A DNA stretch of 20,057 nt from Halothiobacillus neapolitanus (GCA_020721485.1 DYMR01000010.1:1-20057); one strand, 5' to 3'; positions 10,616-17,986 are shown, numbered from the stretch's first letter. Numbers and translations: made by a program. Notes: generated by a model from the sequence alone, not told the origin.

Positions 10616-11188
10616 TCAATCGACTTCCGGCTCGCGCTCCGGCATCCATTTGATCGAGCAACCCATCGACGGCCATTGCTCGCTCGGCCCCACCCCGGTC
10701 TGCGCGATTTGGCGCATGGCTTCGAACAGTTCGCGGGGCGCATCCGGCTGCGAGGCCTTGCCCGAAGCGTCCATCCGTCCTCGGTATTGCAGGCGCAAAT
10801 CTTTGTTGTAGCCGAAGAAATCCGGCGTACACACCGCACCGAACGCCCGCGCCACTTCTTGCGTTTCGTCATGCAAATAGGGGAACGGGAACTGCCATTC
10901 ATCGGCCAAACGGCGCATATTTTCCGCAGAATCTTCCGGGTATTGTTCGGCATCGTTCGACGAAATTGCGACCGTATGCACGCCCAGCAGCCGCAGTTCC
11001 GCCGCATCGCGCACGATTTTCGGCAGAATCGCCTGCACATAGGGGCAATGGTTGCAGATGAACATCACCAGCAAGCCGTTGGGGCCGACCAAATCATCGA
11101 GATACCACAGGCGCTCACGGGTATCGGCCAACACAAAATCCGGCACCGGCTGATTAATTTCACCTATGGGGGTGGTCATACGAACCAT
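10616..11188 (-). CDS. Thioredoxin-fold (AhpC/TSA-like) protein with CNHC site
   Basis: Predicted thiol-disulfide protein of 190 residues without signal peptide or membrane segment, so probably cytoplasmic. The active site is FICNHCPYV, with Cys45 and Cys48 in a CxxC arrangement, and a cis-proline candidate lies in AVCTPDFFGYN (Cys120, Pro122). The ending SMGCSIKW (174-181) carries a further Cys177 and is typical of a widespread uncharacterised subfamily. Substrate and partner are unknown. The first ATG is favoured because GAGG lies 8 bases upstream of it, whereas Met4 would be about 17 bases away. It lies upstream of tkt on the same strand and divergent from the PhnD-like gene. It could be co-transcribed with tkt; redox control of the carbon enzymes is only a speculation. 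Confidence 0.85.
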   Translation of the reverse strand: MVRMTTPIGEINQPVPDFVLADTRERLWYLDDLVGPNGLLVMFICNHCPYVQAILPKIVRDAAELRLLGVHTVAISSNDAEQYPEDSAENMRRLADEWQFPFPYLHDETQEVARAFGAVCTPDFFGYNKDLRLQYRGRMDASGKASQPDAPRELFEAMRQIAQTGVGPSEQWPSMGCSIKWMPEREPEVD

Positions 11189-11219
11189 TGGACAAACCTC
11201 GTTCTTTACATTTTAGTGA

Positions 11220-11237
11220 ACCGCCAAAAAAGGCGGT
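11220..11237. other. Small hairpin in the divergent spacer
   Basis: ACCGCC (11220-11225) and GGCGGT (11232-11237) enclose six A. It lies in the 98-base divergent region between the thioredoxin-like and PhnD-like genes. It could be an operator or a leader hairpin; nothing in the sequence decides. Confidence 0.35.
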
Positions 11238-11286
11238 GGGCACCGTCGCGTCGCCACGATAACAAAAAATCCCTCAGGAGAAAGTC

Positions 11287-12129
11287 ATGCGCAGTCACCC
11301 GGCATTCGGTCGTTTTTTCCATGCCATTTCCCGCCGCCTCGGCCTGCTGCTCGCCGCCAGCGCGCTGGTGTTGACAGGCGCGACAGCGGCTCAAGCCGCC
11401 CCGCCCCTCAAATTCGCCATTCCGCCGTTTTTGCCGCAAGCGGAATTGGAAAAATCGTTCGGCCCGTTGATCGAAAAAATCAGCAGCATGACCGGCACCC
11501 CGCTGCAACTCGAAACTTTTCCCAATTTTCTGGCGTTTTGGCAGGCCACCCGCACCGGATCGCCGTTCGACATTGTGCTCGATTCCGCACCGACCACCGA
11601 TTTTCGCGCCAAGCGCCAACATTGGCAGGTGATCGCCAAACTCTCCGGCACCGTGACCCAGTCGTTGGTGACCGGGCCGAACGAGGCGGTGCTTGACCCC
11701 AGCGAACTCATCAACAAAAAAATCGCCGTGCAGCCCACACCCTCGGTCAGCGCCCTGACGCTGTATCAACTGTTCCCGAACCCGGTGCAACAGCCGGAAT
11801 TGGTTTATGTGGATTCCAACCGCGAGGCGGCAGAAAAAGTGCTGAGTGGCGCGGTCATGGCGGCGGTCATCCCCACCCCGATCGCGGTCGGCTACCCCTC
11901 GCTCAACACCGTGACCACGACCGATCCGCTCCCCTTCCTGGCGGTGAGCGTCAGCCCGAATGTGCCGCCGGCCACCGTACAGGCGCTGCAAAAGGCATTG
12001 CTGAATCTGGACAAAACGCCCTCCGGCGAAGCGCTGCTCAAAGCCTCGCAACTGCGCCCCTTCGAAAAGGCCAGCAATGCCGATTACGCGGGCGATGAAA
12101 AATTGCTCGAAGGCACCTTCGGGTATTAA
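11287..12129 (+). CDS. PhnD-like periplasmic substrate-binding protein (orphan)
   Basis: Predicted periplasmic binding protein of the phosphate/phosphite/phosphonate (PhnD/SsuA-like) type, 280 residues. A signal peptide is clear: basic start, hydrophobic core LLLAASALVL, and likely cleavage after AQA at 35-37. The mature part starts LKFAIPPFLP and contains FPNFLAFWQATRTGSPFDIVLDSAPTTDF split over about 78-109, which fits the fold. The latter half has SALTLYQLFP and a VIPTPIAVGY segment. AGGAGAAAGTC before the ATG is a good ribosome site. No permease or ATPase gene is adjacent, so it may serve a distant transporter or a sensor. The true ligand cannot be told from sequence. Confidence 0.8.
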   Translation: MRSHPAFGRFFHAISRRLGLLLAASALVLTGATAAQAAPPLKFAIPPFLPQAELEKSFGPLIEKISSMTGTPLQLETFPNFLAFWQATRTGSPFDIVLDSAPTTDFRAKRQHWQVIAKLSGTVTQSLVTGPNEAVLDPSELINKKIAVQPTPSVSALTLYQLFPNPVQQPELVYVDSNREAAEKVLSGAVMAAVIPTPIAVGYPSLNTVTTTDPLPFLAVSVSPNVPPATVQALQKALLNLDKTPSGEALLKASQLRPFEKASNADYAGDEKLLEGTFGY

Positions 12130-12141
12130 TTTTGGGTGTTC

Positions 12142-12174
12142 ACCGGCGGTTGAAACCACTTCTCAACTGCCGGT
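12142..12174 (+). other. Stem-loop after the PhnD-like gene
   Basis: ACCGGCGGTTGA (12142-12153) pairs with TCAACTGCCGGT (12163-12174), eleven Watson-Crick pairs and one G-U, around a 9-base loop. It starts 12 bases after the stop codon. It is followed by TAAAGAACG rather than a U-tract, so it is either a weak terminator or a 3'-end-stabilising hairpin separating this gene from metK. Confidence 0.55.
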
Positions 12175-12212
12175 TAAAGAACGCGCTGAACCAGCCAACC
12201 CCGCCAGAGCCT

Positions 12213-12242
12213 GCTAAACTGCTGCGCTTTCGTCCGTACAAT
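12213..12242 (+). promoter_or_regulatory. Possible metK promoter (weak)
   Basis: TACAAT at 12237-12242 is a fair -10 element about 31 bases before the metK start. The matching -35 region near 12213-12218 (GCTAAA) is poor. The evidence is position and the -10 match alone. Confidence 0.25.
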
Positions 12243-12273
12243 TCGTAACCCTAATTAGCAAGGCGCTTGAACC

Positions 12274-13446
12274 ATGGGCATTTCCGCCGATACCACCCAC
12301 CTGTTCACCTCTGAATCCGTGGCCGAAGGCCATCCGGACAAAATTGCCGATCAAATCTCCGATGCGGTGCTCGATGCGATTCTGGCAAAAGACCCGCGCG
12401 CGCGCGTCGCCTGCGAAACCTTGGTCAAAACCGGGTTTGTGGTGCTTGCCGGCGAGGTTACGACCTCGGCGTGGGTGGATGTGGACGAACTCGTGCGCAA
12501 GGTGATCGTCGATATTGGCTACGACAGCTCGGAACTGGGCTTCGACGGCAATACCTGCGGCGTGCTCAATGCCATCGGCAAACAATCGTCCGACATCGCT
12601 CAGGGCGTGGATCGGATGGTGGCGGAAGACCAAGGTGCGGGCGATCAGGGTTTAATGTTCGGCTACGCCACCAACGAAACCGAAGTTTTGATGCCCGCAC
12701 CGATCACCTACGCGCACCGGCTGGTGCAGCGGCAGGCCGAGGTGCGCAAATCCGGTGAATTGGATTGGCTGCGCCCGGATGCCAAATCGCAGGTCACTTT
12801 CCGCTACCAGCACGGCAAGCCGGTCGGCATCGACGCGGTGGTGCTTTCCACCCAACACAGCCCAGACATTGCCCAAAGCGCGTTGCGCGAGGCGGTGATG
12901 GAGCTGATTATCCAGCCGACCCTGCCCGCCGAATGGCTGGATGCGCACACCAAATTCCACATCAACCCGACCGGCAATTTCGTGATTGGCGGCCCGGTGG
13001 GCGATTGCGGCCTGACGGGTCGCAAAATCATCGTCGATACCTACGGCGGCATGGCGCGGCACGGCGGCGGGGCGTTTTCCGGCAAAGATCCGTCCAAGGT
13101 GGATCGCTCTGCCGCCTACGCCGGGCGCTATGTGGCGAAGAACATCGTCGCCGCCGGGCTGGCCGACCGCTGCGAGATTCAAGTCTCTTATGCGATTGGC
13201 GTGGCCGAGCCGACTTCGATCAGCATCGACACCTTCGGCACCGGCAAAATCAGCGATCACCACATCACCCAACTGGTGCGCAGGCACTTTGATTTGCGCC
13301 CCTATGGCATCGTCAAAATGCTGGATTTGATCCGCCCGATCTACGGCAAAACCGCCGCCTACGGCCATTTCGGGCGCGAAGACGCCGACTTCACCTGGGA
13401 AAAAACCGACAAGGCCGCTGCCCTGCGCGCCGATGCCGGGCTATAA
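12274..13446 (+). CDS. metK: S-adenosylmethionine synthetase
   Basis: Makes S-adenosylmethionine from methionine and ATP in the cytoplasm, releasing phosphate and diphosphate. The 390 residues are full length. Motifs are GHPDK (19-23), the ATP-binding [12 protein letters not shown] (121-132), and the phosphate loop [16 protein letters not shown] (264-279). C-terminal GHFGRED and FTWEKTD are typical of proteobacterial enzymes. The start has AAGG at a usable distance. It is followed by an SAH riboswitch, ahcY and metF on the same strand, so the SAM-consuming cycle is closed locally. I see no SAM riboswitch in its own leader. Confidence 0.97.
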   Translation: MGISADTTHLFTSESVAEGHPDKIADQISDAVLDAILAKDPRARVACETLVKTGFVVLAGEVTTSAWVDVDELVRKVIVDIGYDSSELGFDGNTCGVLNAIGKQSSDIAQGVDRMVAEDQGAGDQGLMFGYATNETEVLMPAPITYAHRLVQRQAEVRKSGELDWLRPDAKSQVTFRYQHGKPVGIDAVVLSTQHSPDIAQSALREAVMELIIQPTLPAEWLDAHTKFHINPTGNFVIGGPVGDCGLTGRKIIVDTYGGMARHGGGAFSGKDPSKVDRSAAYAGRYVAKNIVAAGLADRCEIQVSYAIGVAEPTSISIDTFGTGKISDHHITQLVRRHFDLRPYGIVKMLDLIRPIYGKTAAYGHFGREDADFTWEKTDKAAALRADAGL

Positions 13447-13463
13447 TCACGCATCCAACCGGT

Positions 13464-13541
13464 CGCTCAAGGAGCGCTGCAATTCCCGCCCCGCGCGGGG
13501 ATGAGGCTTGAGCGGTGGGTTTCCCCAGTTCAACGGCGCTC
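13464..13541 (+). promoter_or_regulatory. SAH riboswitch aptamer upstream of ahcY
   Basis: The segment matches the S-adenosylhomocysteine riboswitch in sequence and fold. P1 is CGCTCAAG (13464-13471) with CTTGAGCG (13507-13514). Directly after the first arm comes the conserved GAGCGCTGCAA. P2 is CCCGC (13485-13489) with GCGGG (13495-13499), followed by the conserved GATGAGGCTTGAG. A small hairpin is TGGG/CCCA (13516-13519 with 13524-13527). The pseudoknot pairs GAGCGC (13472-13477) with GCGCTC (13536-13541) in the conserved AACGGCGCTC. Known members bind SAH and switch on ahcY and related genes. Position before ahcY agrees. Confidence 0.93.
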
Positions 13542-13544
13542 GCC

Positions 13545-13575
13545 AAACCTGCTTGCTTAACCGAGCAGGTTTTTT
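13545..13575 (+). terminator. Terminator hairpin between the SAH aptamer and ahcY
   Basis: AAACCTGCT (13545-13553) pairs with AGCAGGTTT (13564-13572) around a 10-base loop, and the tract TTTTTT (13570-13575) follows. It lies 3 bases after the aptamer pseudoknot and 20 bases before the ahcY ATG. This is a credible expression platform: SAH would have to permit read-through for ahcY to be induced. It could also limit read-through from metK. Confidence 0.8.
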
Positions 13576-13595
13576 GTTGAACGGAGCACTGAAAC

Positions 13596-14993
13596 ATGAC
13601 CCACGCACCCGCTGATTACAAAGTCGCCGATCTTTCTTTGGCTGAATTTGGCCGCAAAGAAATCCGCATTGCGGAAACTGAAATGCCCGCGCTGATGGCG
13701 ATTCGCGCCAAATATCGCGCCGCGCAGCCGCTCAAGGGCGCGCGCGTGGTCGGCAGCCTGCACATGACCATTCAAACCGCCGTGTTGATCGAAACGCTGG
13801 TGGATTTGGGCGCCTCGGTGCGCTGGTCGTCCTGCAACATTTTTTCGACTCAGGACCACGCCGCCGCCGCGATTGCCGCTGCGGGCATTCCCGTGTTCGC
13901 CTGGAAAGGCGAAACCGAGGAAGAATACTGGTGGTGCATCGAGCAAACCGTAACCGGCCCGAATGGCTGGGCACCGAATTTGATTTTGGACGACGGCGGC
14001 GACTTGACCGGCCTGATTCACCAGAAACACCCCAACCTGCTCGCGGCCATTCACGGCGTTTCTGAAGAAACCACCACCGGCGTGCATCGCCTGTTAGACA
14101 TGCTCAAAGAAGGCTCGCTGAAAATCCCGGCGATCAATGTGAACGATTCGGTCACCAAATCGAAAAACGACAACAAATACGGCTGCCGCCATTCCCTGAA
14201 CGACGCGATCAAACGCGCCACCGACCACCTGCTTTCCGGCAAGCAGGCACTGGTCATTGGCTATGGCGATGTCGGCAAAGGCTCTGCCGCGTCCTTGCGC
14301 CAGGAAGGCATGATCGTCAAAGTCACCGAAATCGACCCGATCTGCGCCATGCAAGCTTGCATGGACGGCTACGAAGTCGTGTCGCCCTACCTCAACGGCC
14401 TGAACGACGGCAGCGCTGCCTGCGTGGACAAAACCCTGCTCGGCAAAATTGACCTAATCGTCACCACCACCGGCAATGTCACCGTCTGCGATGCGCCGAT
14501 GCTGCAAGCGCTGAAAAACGGCGCGGTCGTCTGCAATATCGGCCACTTCGATAATGAAATCGACACCGCCTACATGCGCCAGCATTGGGCCTGGGACGAA
14601 GTGAAGCCGCAAGTGCATAAAATCTACCGCGACACCGCGCCGGGCAAAACGCCGGATGCCAGCAGCCTCAACTACCTGATCCTGCTTTCTGAAGGGCGCT
14701 TGGTGAATCTCGGCAACGCCACCGGCCACCCGAGCCGCATCATGGATGGCTCGTTCGCCAACCAAGTGCTGGCGCAATTGCATTTGTTCCACGCCAAATT
14801 TGCCGACCTGCCCGCCGCAGAAAAACCGGCGCAACTGCGGGTGGAAGTGCTGCCCAAAGCACTGGACGAAGAAGTGGCGCGCTACATGGTCGCAGGCTTC
14901 GGCGGCGTGCTCACGCGCATGACCCGTCAACAGGCCGACTACCTGGGCGTGCCGGTCGAAGGGCCGTACAAGGCCGACAGCTACCGCTACTGA
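13596..14993 (+). CDS. ahcY: Adenosylhomocysteinase (SAH hydrolase)
   Basis: Splits S-adenosylhomocysteine to adenosine and homocysteine with bound NAD, removing the inhibitor left by methyltransferases. The 465 residues match the bacterial form. Motifs are [15 protein letters not shown] (54-68), [15 protein letters not shown] (79-93), SEETTTG (156-162), NDSVTKSK (183-190) with the active-site lysine, and the NAD loop GYGDVGKG (222-229). The C-terminus ends DSYRY, as usual for residues reaching into the partner subunit. GGAG lies about 9 bases upstream of the start, and the riboswitch and terminator lie directly before it. metF follows after 10 bases. Confidence 0.97.
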   Translation: MTHAPADYKVADLSLAEFGRKEIRIAETEMPALMAIRAKYRAAQPLKGARVVGSLHMTIQTAVLIETLVDLGASVRWSSCNIFSTQDHAAAAIAAAGIPVFAWKGETEEEYWWCIEQTVTGPNGWAPNLILDDGGDLTGLIHQKHPNLLAAIHGVSEETTTGVHRLLDMLKEGSLKIPAINVNDSVTKSKNDNKYGCRHSLNDAIKRATDHLLSGKQALVIGYGDVGKGSAASLRQEGMIVKVTEIDPICAMQACMDGYEVVSPYLNGLNDGSAACVDKTLLGKIDLIVTTTGNVTVCDAPMLQALKNGAVVCNIGHFDNEIDTAYMRQHWAWDEVKPQVHKIYRDTAPGKTPDASSLNYLILLSEGRLVNLGNATGHPSRIMDGSFANQVLAQLHLFHAKFADLPAAEKPAQLRVEVLPKALDEEVARYMVAGFGGVLTRMTRQQADYLGVPVEGPYKADSYRY

Positions 14994-15003
14994 GGGCGAC
15001 ACC

Positions 15004-15849
15004 ATGAGCATTGCGCTGTCCTGCGAGTTCTTTCCACCCAAATCGGATGAAGGCGCAGCCAAACTCATGGGCGTGGCGGGGCAATTCGCCCAAGCCCTCG
15101 CGCCGGAGTATTTTTCCGTCACCTACGGGGCGGGCGGTTCCACTCAGGAACGCAGCTTCGCCACGGTGCGCGCCATTCAACAAGAGTCGGGCGTACCCGC
15201 CGCGCCGCATCTTTCCTGCATCGGCTCGACCCGCGAGGGCATTGCCGCGCTGCTGGACGATTACCGCGCGCTCGGCATTCGCCGCATCGTCGCCCTGCGC
15301 GGCGATTTGCCTTCGGGCATGCGCGACCCCGGCGATTTCCGCTATGCGAGCGAACTGGTCGCCTTCATCCGCGAACACAGCGGCGCGCACTTTCACATCG
15401 AAGTGGCCGCCTACCCGGAATTTCACCCGCAAGCGCTGAACGCCGAAGCCGATCTGCGGCACTTCAAGGAAAAAGTGGATGCCGGTGCCGATGGCGCGAT
15501 CACGCAGTATTTCTACAGCATCGAGGCGTACAGCCGCTTTGTTGAAGACTGCACCCGGCGCGGCCTGACGATTCCGATCGTGCCCGGCATCATGCCGATC
15601 AGCAATTACACCCAGTTGGCGCGGTTCTCCGATGCCTGCGGCGCCGACTTGCCGCGCTGGCTGCGCAAACGGCTCGAAGCCTATGGCGACGATCTGCCCA
15701 GCCTGCGCGCCTTCGGGCATGAAGTGGTGGCCGCGCTCTGCACCCGCCTCGTCGAGGAAGGCGCGCCTGCGCTGCACTTCTACACCATGAATCAGGCCGA
15801 GCCGACAATGGCGCTGTGTCGCGATGCAGGGCTCTTGCCCACACGCTAA
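15004..15849 (+). CDS. metF: Methylenetetrahydrofolate reductase
   Basis: Flavoenzyme that reduces 5,10-methylene-THF to 5-methyl-THF, the methyl donor for remaking methionine from homocysteine. The 281 residues have the bacterial length. Motifs are CEFFPPK (7-13), FSVTYGAGGST (37-47), RGDLPSG (99-105), AAYPEFHP (135-142), DGAITQYFYS (163-172) and PGIMPIS (194-200). The ribosome site GAGGG (14992-14996) overlaps the ahcY stop codon, so the two are almost surely in one operon and probably under the same SAH riboswitch. No metE or metH is in the window. Confidence 0.96.
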   Translation: MSIALSCEFFPPKSDEGAAKLMGVAGQFAQALAPEYFSVTYGAGGSTQERSFATVRAIQQESGVPAAPHLSCIGSTREGIAALLDDYRALGIRRIVALRGDLPSGMRDPGDFRYASELVAFIREHSGAHFHIEVAAYPEFHPQALNAEADLRHFKEKVDAGADGAITQYFYSIEAYSRFVEDCTRRGLTIPIVPGIMPISNYTQLARFSDACGADLPRWLRKRLEAYGDDLPSLRAFGHEVVAALCTRLVEEGAPALHFYTMNQAEPTMALCRDAGLLPTR

Positions 15850-15894
15850 TCCAAAACCTCAGCCCGCGCCCTCTCTCGGTCGATACTTCGGCAA

Positions 15895-15919
15895 GGCAAC
15901 CATCCGGACATGGTTTGCC
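15895..15919 (+). other. Imperfect hairpin after metF
   Basis: GGCAACCAT (15895-15903) pairs with ATGGTTTGCC (15910-15919) with a single-base bulge and the loop CCGGAC. It is in the 129-base metF to SPFH spacer. No U-tract follows, so termination is doubtful. The rest of the spacer shows no clear promoter. Confidence 0.35.
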
Positions 15920-15978
15920 GCCGAACTCGTGTTATGTTCGGCAACGGTTGAATTGTTCACACATGGGGAGTCAGGACG

Positions 15979-16890
15979 ATGGGTACCTTTGCGATTGTGT
16001 TACTGGTGCTGGCCGTGGCCACCATCTTCGCCGGCATCAAACAAGTGCCGCAGGGCATGATGTGGACGGTCGAGCGCTTCGGGCGCTACACCCGCACGCT
16101 GGAACCGGGGCTGAACCTGATCGTGCCGTACATCGACCGCATCGGGCGGCGCATCAATGTGATGGAACAGGTGCTCGATGTCGCCTCGCAGGAGATCATT
16201 ACTCGCGACAACGCGATGATTAAAGTCGATGGCGTGCTGTTCTTCCAAGTGCTCGACCCCGCGCGCGCCGCCTACGAAGTACACCAACTCGACTACGCCA
16301 TCCTGAACCTCGTCATCACCAACATCCGTAATGTGATGGGTTCGATGGATTTGGACGAAATCCTCTCACGCCGCGATGACATCAATGGCCGCCTGCTGTC
16401 CGTCGTCGATGAAGCCACCACGCCTTGGGGCACCAAAATCACGCGGATCGAAATCAAAGACATCACCCCGCCGAATGATCTGGTCAACGCGATGGCACGG
16501 CAAATGAAGGCCGAGCGGGAAAAACGCGCCAACATTCTGGAAGCCGAGGGGTTCCGGCAAGCCGCGATTTTGAAGGCCGAGGGCGAAAAACAATCGCAAA
16601 TTCTGCAAGCCGAAGGCCAGCGCGAAGCGGCCTTCCGCGAGGCCGAAGCCCGCGAGCGGCTCGCCCAAGCCGAAGCGTTTGCCACCCAATCGGTGAGCGA
16701 AGCCATTTCCAAGGGCAATGTGCAGGCGATCAACTACTTCGTTGCCACCAAATACATCGAAGCATTCAAAAGCGTCGCCACCGCGCCGAACCAAAAGGTC
16801 ATCATGCTGCCCATCGAGGCCAGCTCGGTACTCAGTTCGCTCGAAGGCATCGCCGAACTCGCCAAAGATGCGTTCAAATCGCCCAAATAA
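15979..16890 (+). CDS. SPFH-domain membrane protein (stomatin/QmcA-like)
   Basis: Predicted membrane-anchored scaffold of the stomatin/prohibitin group, 303 residues. An N-terminal hydrophobic segment (about 3-20) is followed by the SPFH domain (about 21-180) with VPQGMMWTVERFGRYTRTLEPG and the hallmark ITRDNAMIKVDGVLFFQV near 74-91. An Ala/Glu-rich coiled coil (about 172-240) has repeats such as ILEAEGFRQAAILKAEGEKQ. The C-terminal ALSSLEGIAEL-like stretch (SVLSSLEGIAEL, 283-294) fits QmcA/YbbK. Family members form large rings and often pair with NfeD proteins, and one is encoded two genes downstream. GGGGAG lies about 8 bases before the ATG. The true cellular role is not settled. Confidence 0.92.
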   Translation: MGTFAIVLLVLAVATIFAGIKQVPQGMMWTVERFGRYTRTLEPGLNLIVPYIDRIGRRINVMEQVLDVASQEIITRDNAMIKVDGVLFFQVLDPARAAYEVHQLDYAILNLVITNIRNVMGSMDLDEILSRRDDINGRLLSVVDEATTPWGTKITRIEIKDITPPNDLVNAMARQMKAEREKRANILEAEGFRQAAILKAEGEKQSQILQAEGQREAAFREAEARERLAQAEAFATQSVSEAISKGNVQAINYFVATKYIEAFKSVATAPNQKVIMLPIEASSVLSSLEGIAELAKDAFKSPK

Positions 16891-16930
16891 ACCCAACAAT
16901 CACGCCAGAAAATAATCAAGGAAGCCCCTC

Positions 16931-17296
16931 ATGAACCCACTGAAACTCAACCGCCTCCGCGCCCCGCTGCTCGCCGCCCTGCTGCCGCTGGCATTGGCCG
17001 CCTGCTCCAGCGCGCCCAATTCTGCCGATGTCGAACAAGCGCTGAAAAATGGCATGCAGAAAGCGATGGACGAAGCCAAAGCGCAAGATAAAAATGCCGG
17101 CGCCCTGATCGCCAACATCATGTCGCAAGTCAAATTCAAGAAGGTGAATGTGCTCAAATGCACCGAAGCCCCGTCGGATAAGGGCTACGACTGCTCGGTC
17201 GAAATCACCGCCACCACGCCGATGGCGGGGGAGCAAACCAGCACCAAGCAACTGCATTTGGTGAAAGGCAAAGACGGTTGGGAAATCGGCCAATAA
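16931..17296 (+). CDS. Small predicted lipoprotein, function unknown
   Basis: A 121-residue protein with a lipoprotein signal: basic start, hydrophobic stretch APLLAALLPLALAAC and lipobox LAAC with the lipidated Cys25. The residues after the Cys are Ser-Ser, which suggests outer-membrane sorting by the usual rule. The mature domain (about 30-121) has a helical first half (VEQALKNGMQKAMDEAKAQ) and a beta-rich second half with two cysteines (Cys87 and Cys97 region, KCTEA and DCSVEI) that could form a disulfide. I do not recognise a named family. It has the site AAGGAAG 7 bases upstream and lies 40 bases after the SPFH gene and 121 before the NfeD gene. Confidence 0.8.
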   Translation: MNPLKLNRLRAPLLAALLPLALAACSSAPNSADVEQALKNGMQKAMDEAKAQDKNAGALIANIMSQVKFKKVNVLKCTEAPSDKGYDCSVEITATTPMAGEQTSTKQLHLVKGKDGWEIGQ

Positions 17297-17320
17297 GCCG
17301 GCCAATAAGCTGGCAATTAG
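17288..17320 (+). repeat. 12-base tandem duplication giving three in-frame stop codons
   Basis: GGCCAATAAGCC at 17288-17299 is followed by GGCCAATAAGCT at 17300-17311 and a decayed third unit GGCAATTAG at 17312-17320. The unit is four codons, so the lipoprotein's natural TAA (17294-17296) is followed in frame by TAA (17306-17308) and TAG (17318-17320). Confidence 0.75.
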
Positions 17321-17353
17321 TCGCCCAGTGGGTTAGATCGAAACCGGCATGCC

Positions 17354-17375
17354 CCTCCACCCGTCAAAGTGGAGG
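17354..17375 (+). other. Hairpin in the NfeD gene leader
   Basis: CCTCCAC (17354-17360) pairs with GTGGAGG (17369-17375) around an 8-base loop. It lies 42 bases before the NfeD-family start codon. There is no U-tract. Confidence 0.4.
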
Positions 17376-17404
17376 CGGTATCACACGACACATCAGAGAT
17401 TCCC

Positions 17405-17411
17405 GGAGGAG
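17405..17411 (+). promoter_or_regulatory. Ribosome binding site of the NfeD-family gene
   Basis: GGAGGAG lies 6 bases before the ATG at 17418. It decides for this start over an in-frame ATG at 17349, which would add 23 polar residues unlike the family. Confidence 0.85.
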
Positions 17412-17417
17412 TACCGC

Positions 17418-17861
17418 ATGATCGAGGATTTCTGGGGCTGGTGGATTTTGGGCATCCTCCTCGCGGTGATCGAAATTTTTGCCCCATCCAGTTTTTTCCT
17501 TTGGCTCGGCGCTGCCGCGATTCTGGTGGGCGGGGTGGTGTATGTTCTGCCCGATCTGATTTGGCCGGTGCAAATCGGCCTGTTCGCGGTATTTTCCATC
17601 GTTGCTTTGTTGATTGGCCGCCGCTTGTTCCGCCCGCAACAGCAAAAAAGTGACCGCCCCTTGCTGAATAAACGCGGCGATCAATATCTGGGTCGGCAAT
17701 TCACGCTCGAAGCGCCCATCGTCAATGGCGTCGGTTGGTTGCACATTGGCGACTCGCGCTGGCGGGTGGTCGGCGCGGATACGCCCGCCGGTGCGCAAGT
17801 CACCATCACCGGCGTCGAGGGCGCCAGTTTGGTGGTTCGCGCCGAGCCGATCCGGTCGTAA
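17418..17861 (+). CDS. NfeD-family membrane protein
   Basis: Short NfeD protein (YbbJ type) of 147 residues. It has an N-terminal membrane part with hydrophobic segments at about 8-22, 24-44 and 50-67, and a C-terminal OB-fold domain (about 84-145) with [27 protein letters not shown] and a final [14 protein letters not shown]. NfeD proteins partner SPFH proteins, which matches the gene two places upstream. No serine-protease domain is present, so it is the short class. The start is fixed by GGAGGAG at 17405-17411. A terminator-like structure follows the stop codon immediately. Confidence 0.92.
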   Translation: MIEDFWGWWILGILLAVIEIFAPSSFFLWLGAAAILVGGVVYVLPDLIWPVQIGLFAVFSIVALLIGRRLFRPQQQKSDRPLLNKRGDQYLGRQFTLEAPIVNGVGWLHIGDSRWRVVGADTPAGAQVTITGVEGASLVVRAEPIRS

Positions 17862-17862
17862 T

Positions 17863-17918
17863 CCCCGCACGCCGTCCACGCGGCTTGCCCGCTGACCGAG
17901 CGGCACGGGGCTTTTTTT
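17863..17918 (+). terminator. Branched terminator after the NfeD-family gene
   Basis: CCCCG (17863-17867) can pair with CGGGG (17906-17910), enclosing two hairpins: GCCG/CGGC (17871-17874 with 17881-17884) and CCGCT/AGCGG (17889-17893 with 17899-17903). Seven T follow at 17912-17918. The U-tract and position directly after the stop codon support termination; the three-way shape is unusual for a plain terminator. Confidence 0.65.
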
Positions 17919-17920
17919 CG

Positions 17921-17973
17921 GGCGGCATTTGTGGCGCACGCAATCGGCATGCGAAAATCGCCGCCAATTTTTT
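17921..17973 (+). terminator. Second terminator-like hairpin in the folD leader
   Basis: GGCGGCATTT (17921-17930) pairs with AAAT-C-GCCGCC (17955-17965) with one bulge. Inside, CGCA (17935-17938) can pair with TGCG (17950-17953). AA and then six T (17968-17973) follow. It ends just before the folD ribosome site GGGGGA (17976-17981), so it could act as an attenuator or affect translation. Confidence 0.5.
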
Positions 17974-17986
17974 CCGGGGGAATGTC

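Noticed and set aside
10388..11374. Plus-strand open frame of 328 codons across the thioredoxin-like gene
   Set aside because: It overlaps the real minus-strand gene and two spacers, and reads through the PhnD-like gene start in another frame; no domain is seen.
11206..12159. Minus-strand open frame of 317 codons opposite the PhnD-like gene
   Set aside because: The plus-strand reading has a signal peptide, a ribosome site and family features; this one has none.
12130..12273. Possible SAM riboswitch upstream of metK
   Set aside because: Only a single hairpin after the PhnD-like gene is seen; no conserved core of a SAM-I, SAM-II or related aptamer is recognisable.
17349..17417. Longer N-terminus for the NfeD-family protein from ATG 17349
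   Set aside because: The added residues are polar and contain the leader hairpin; GGAGGAG sits at the right distance from ATG 17418.
17863..17910. Branched fold that might be a tRNA or small structured RNA gene
   Set aside because: Too short, with no anticodon arm, no T-loop motif and no CCA-type acceptor; it is better explained as terminator or leader structure.
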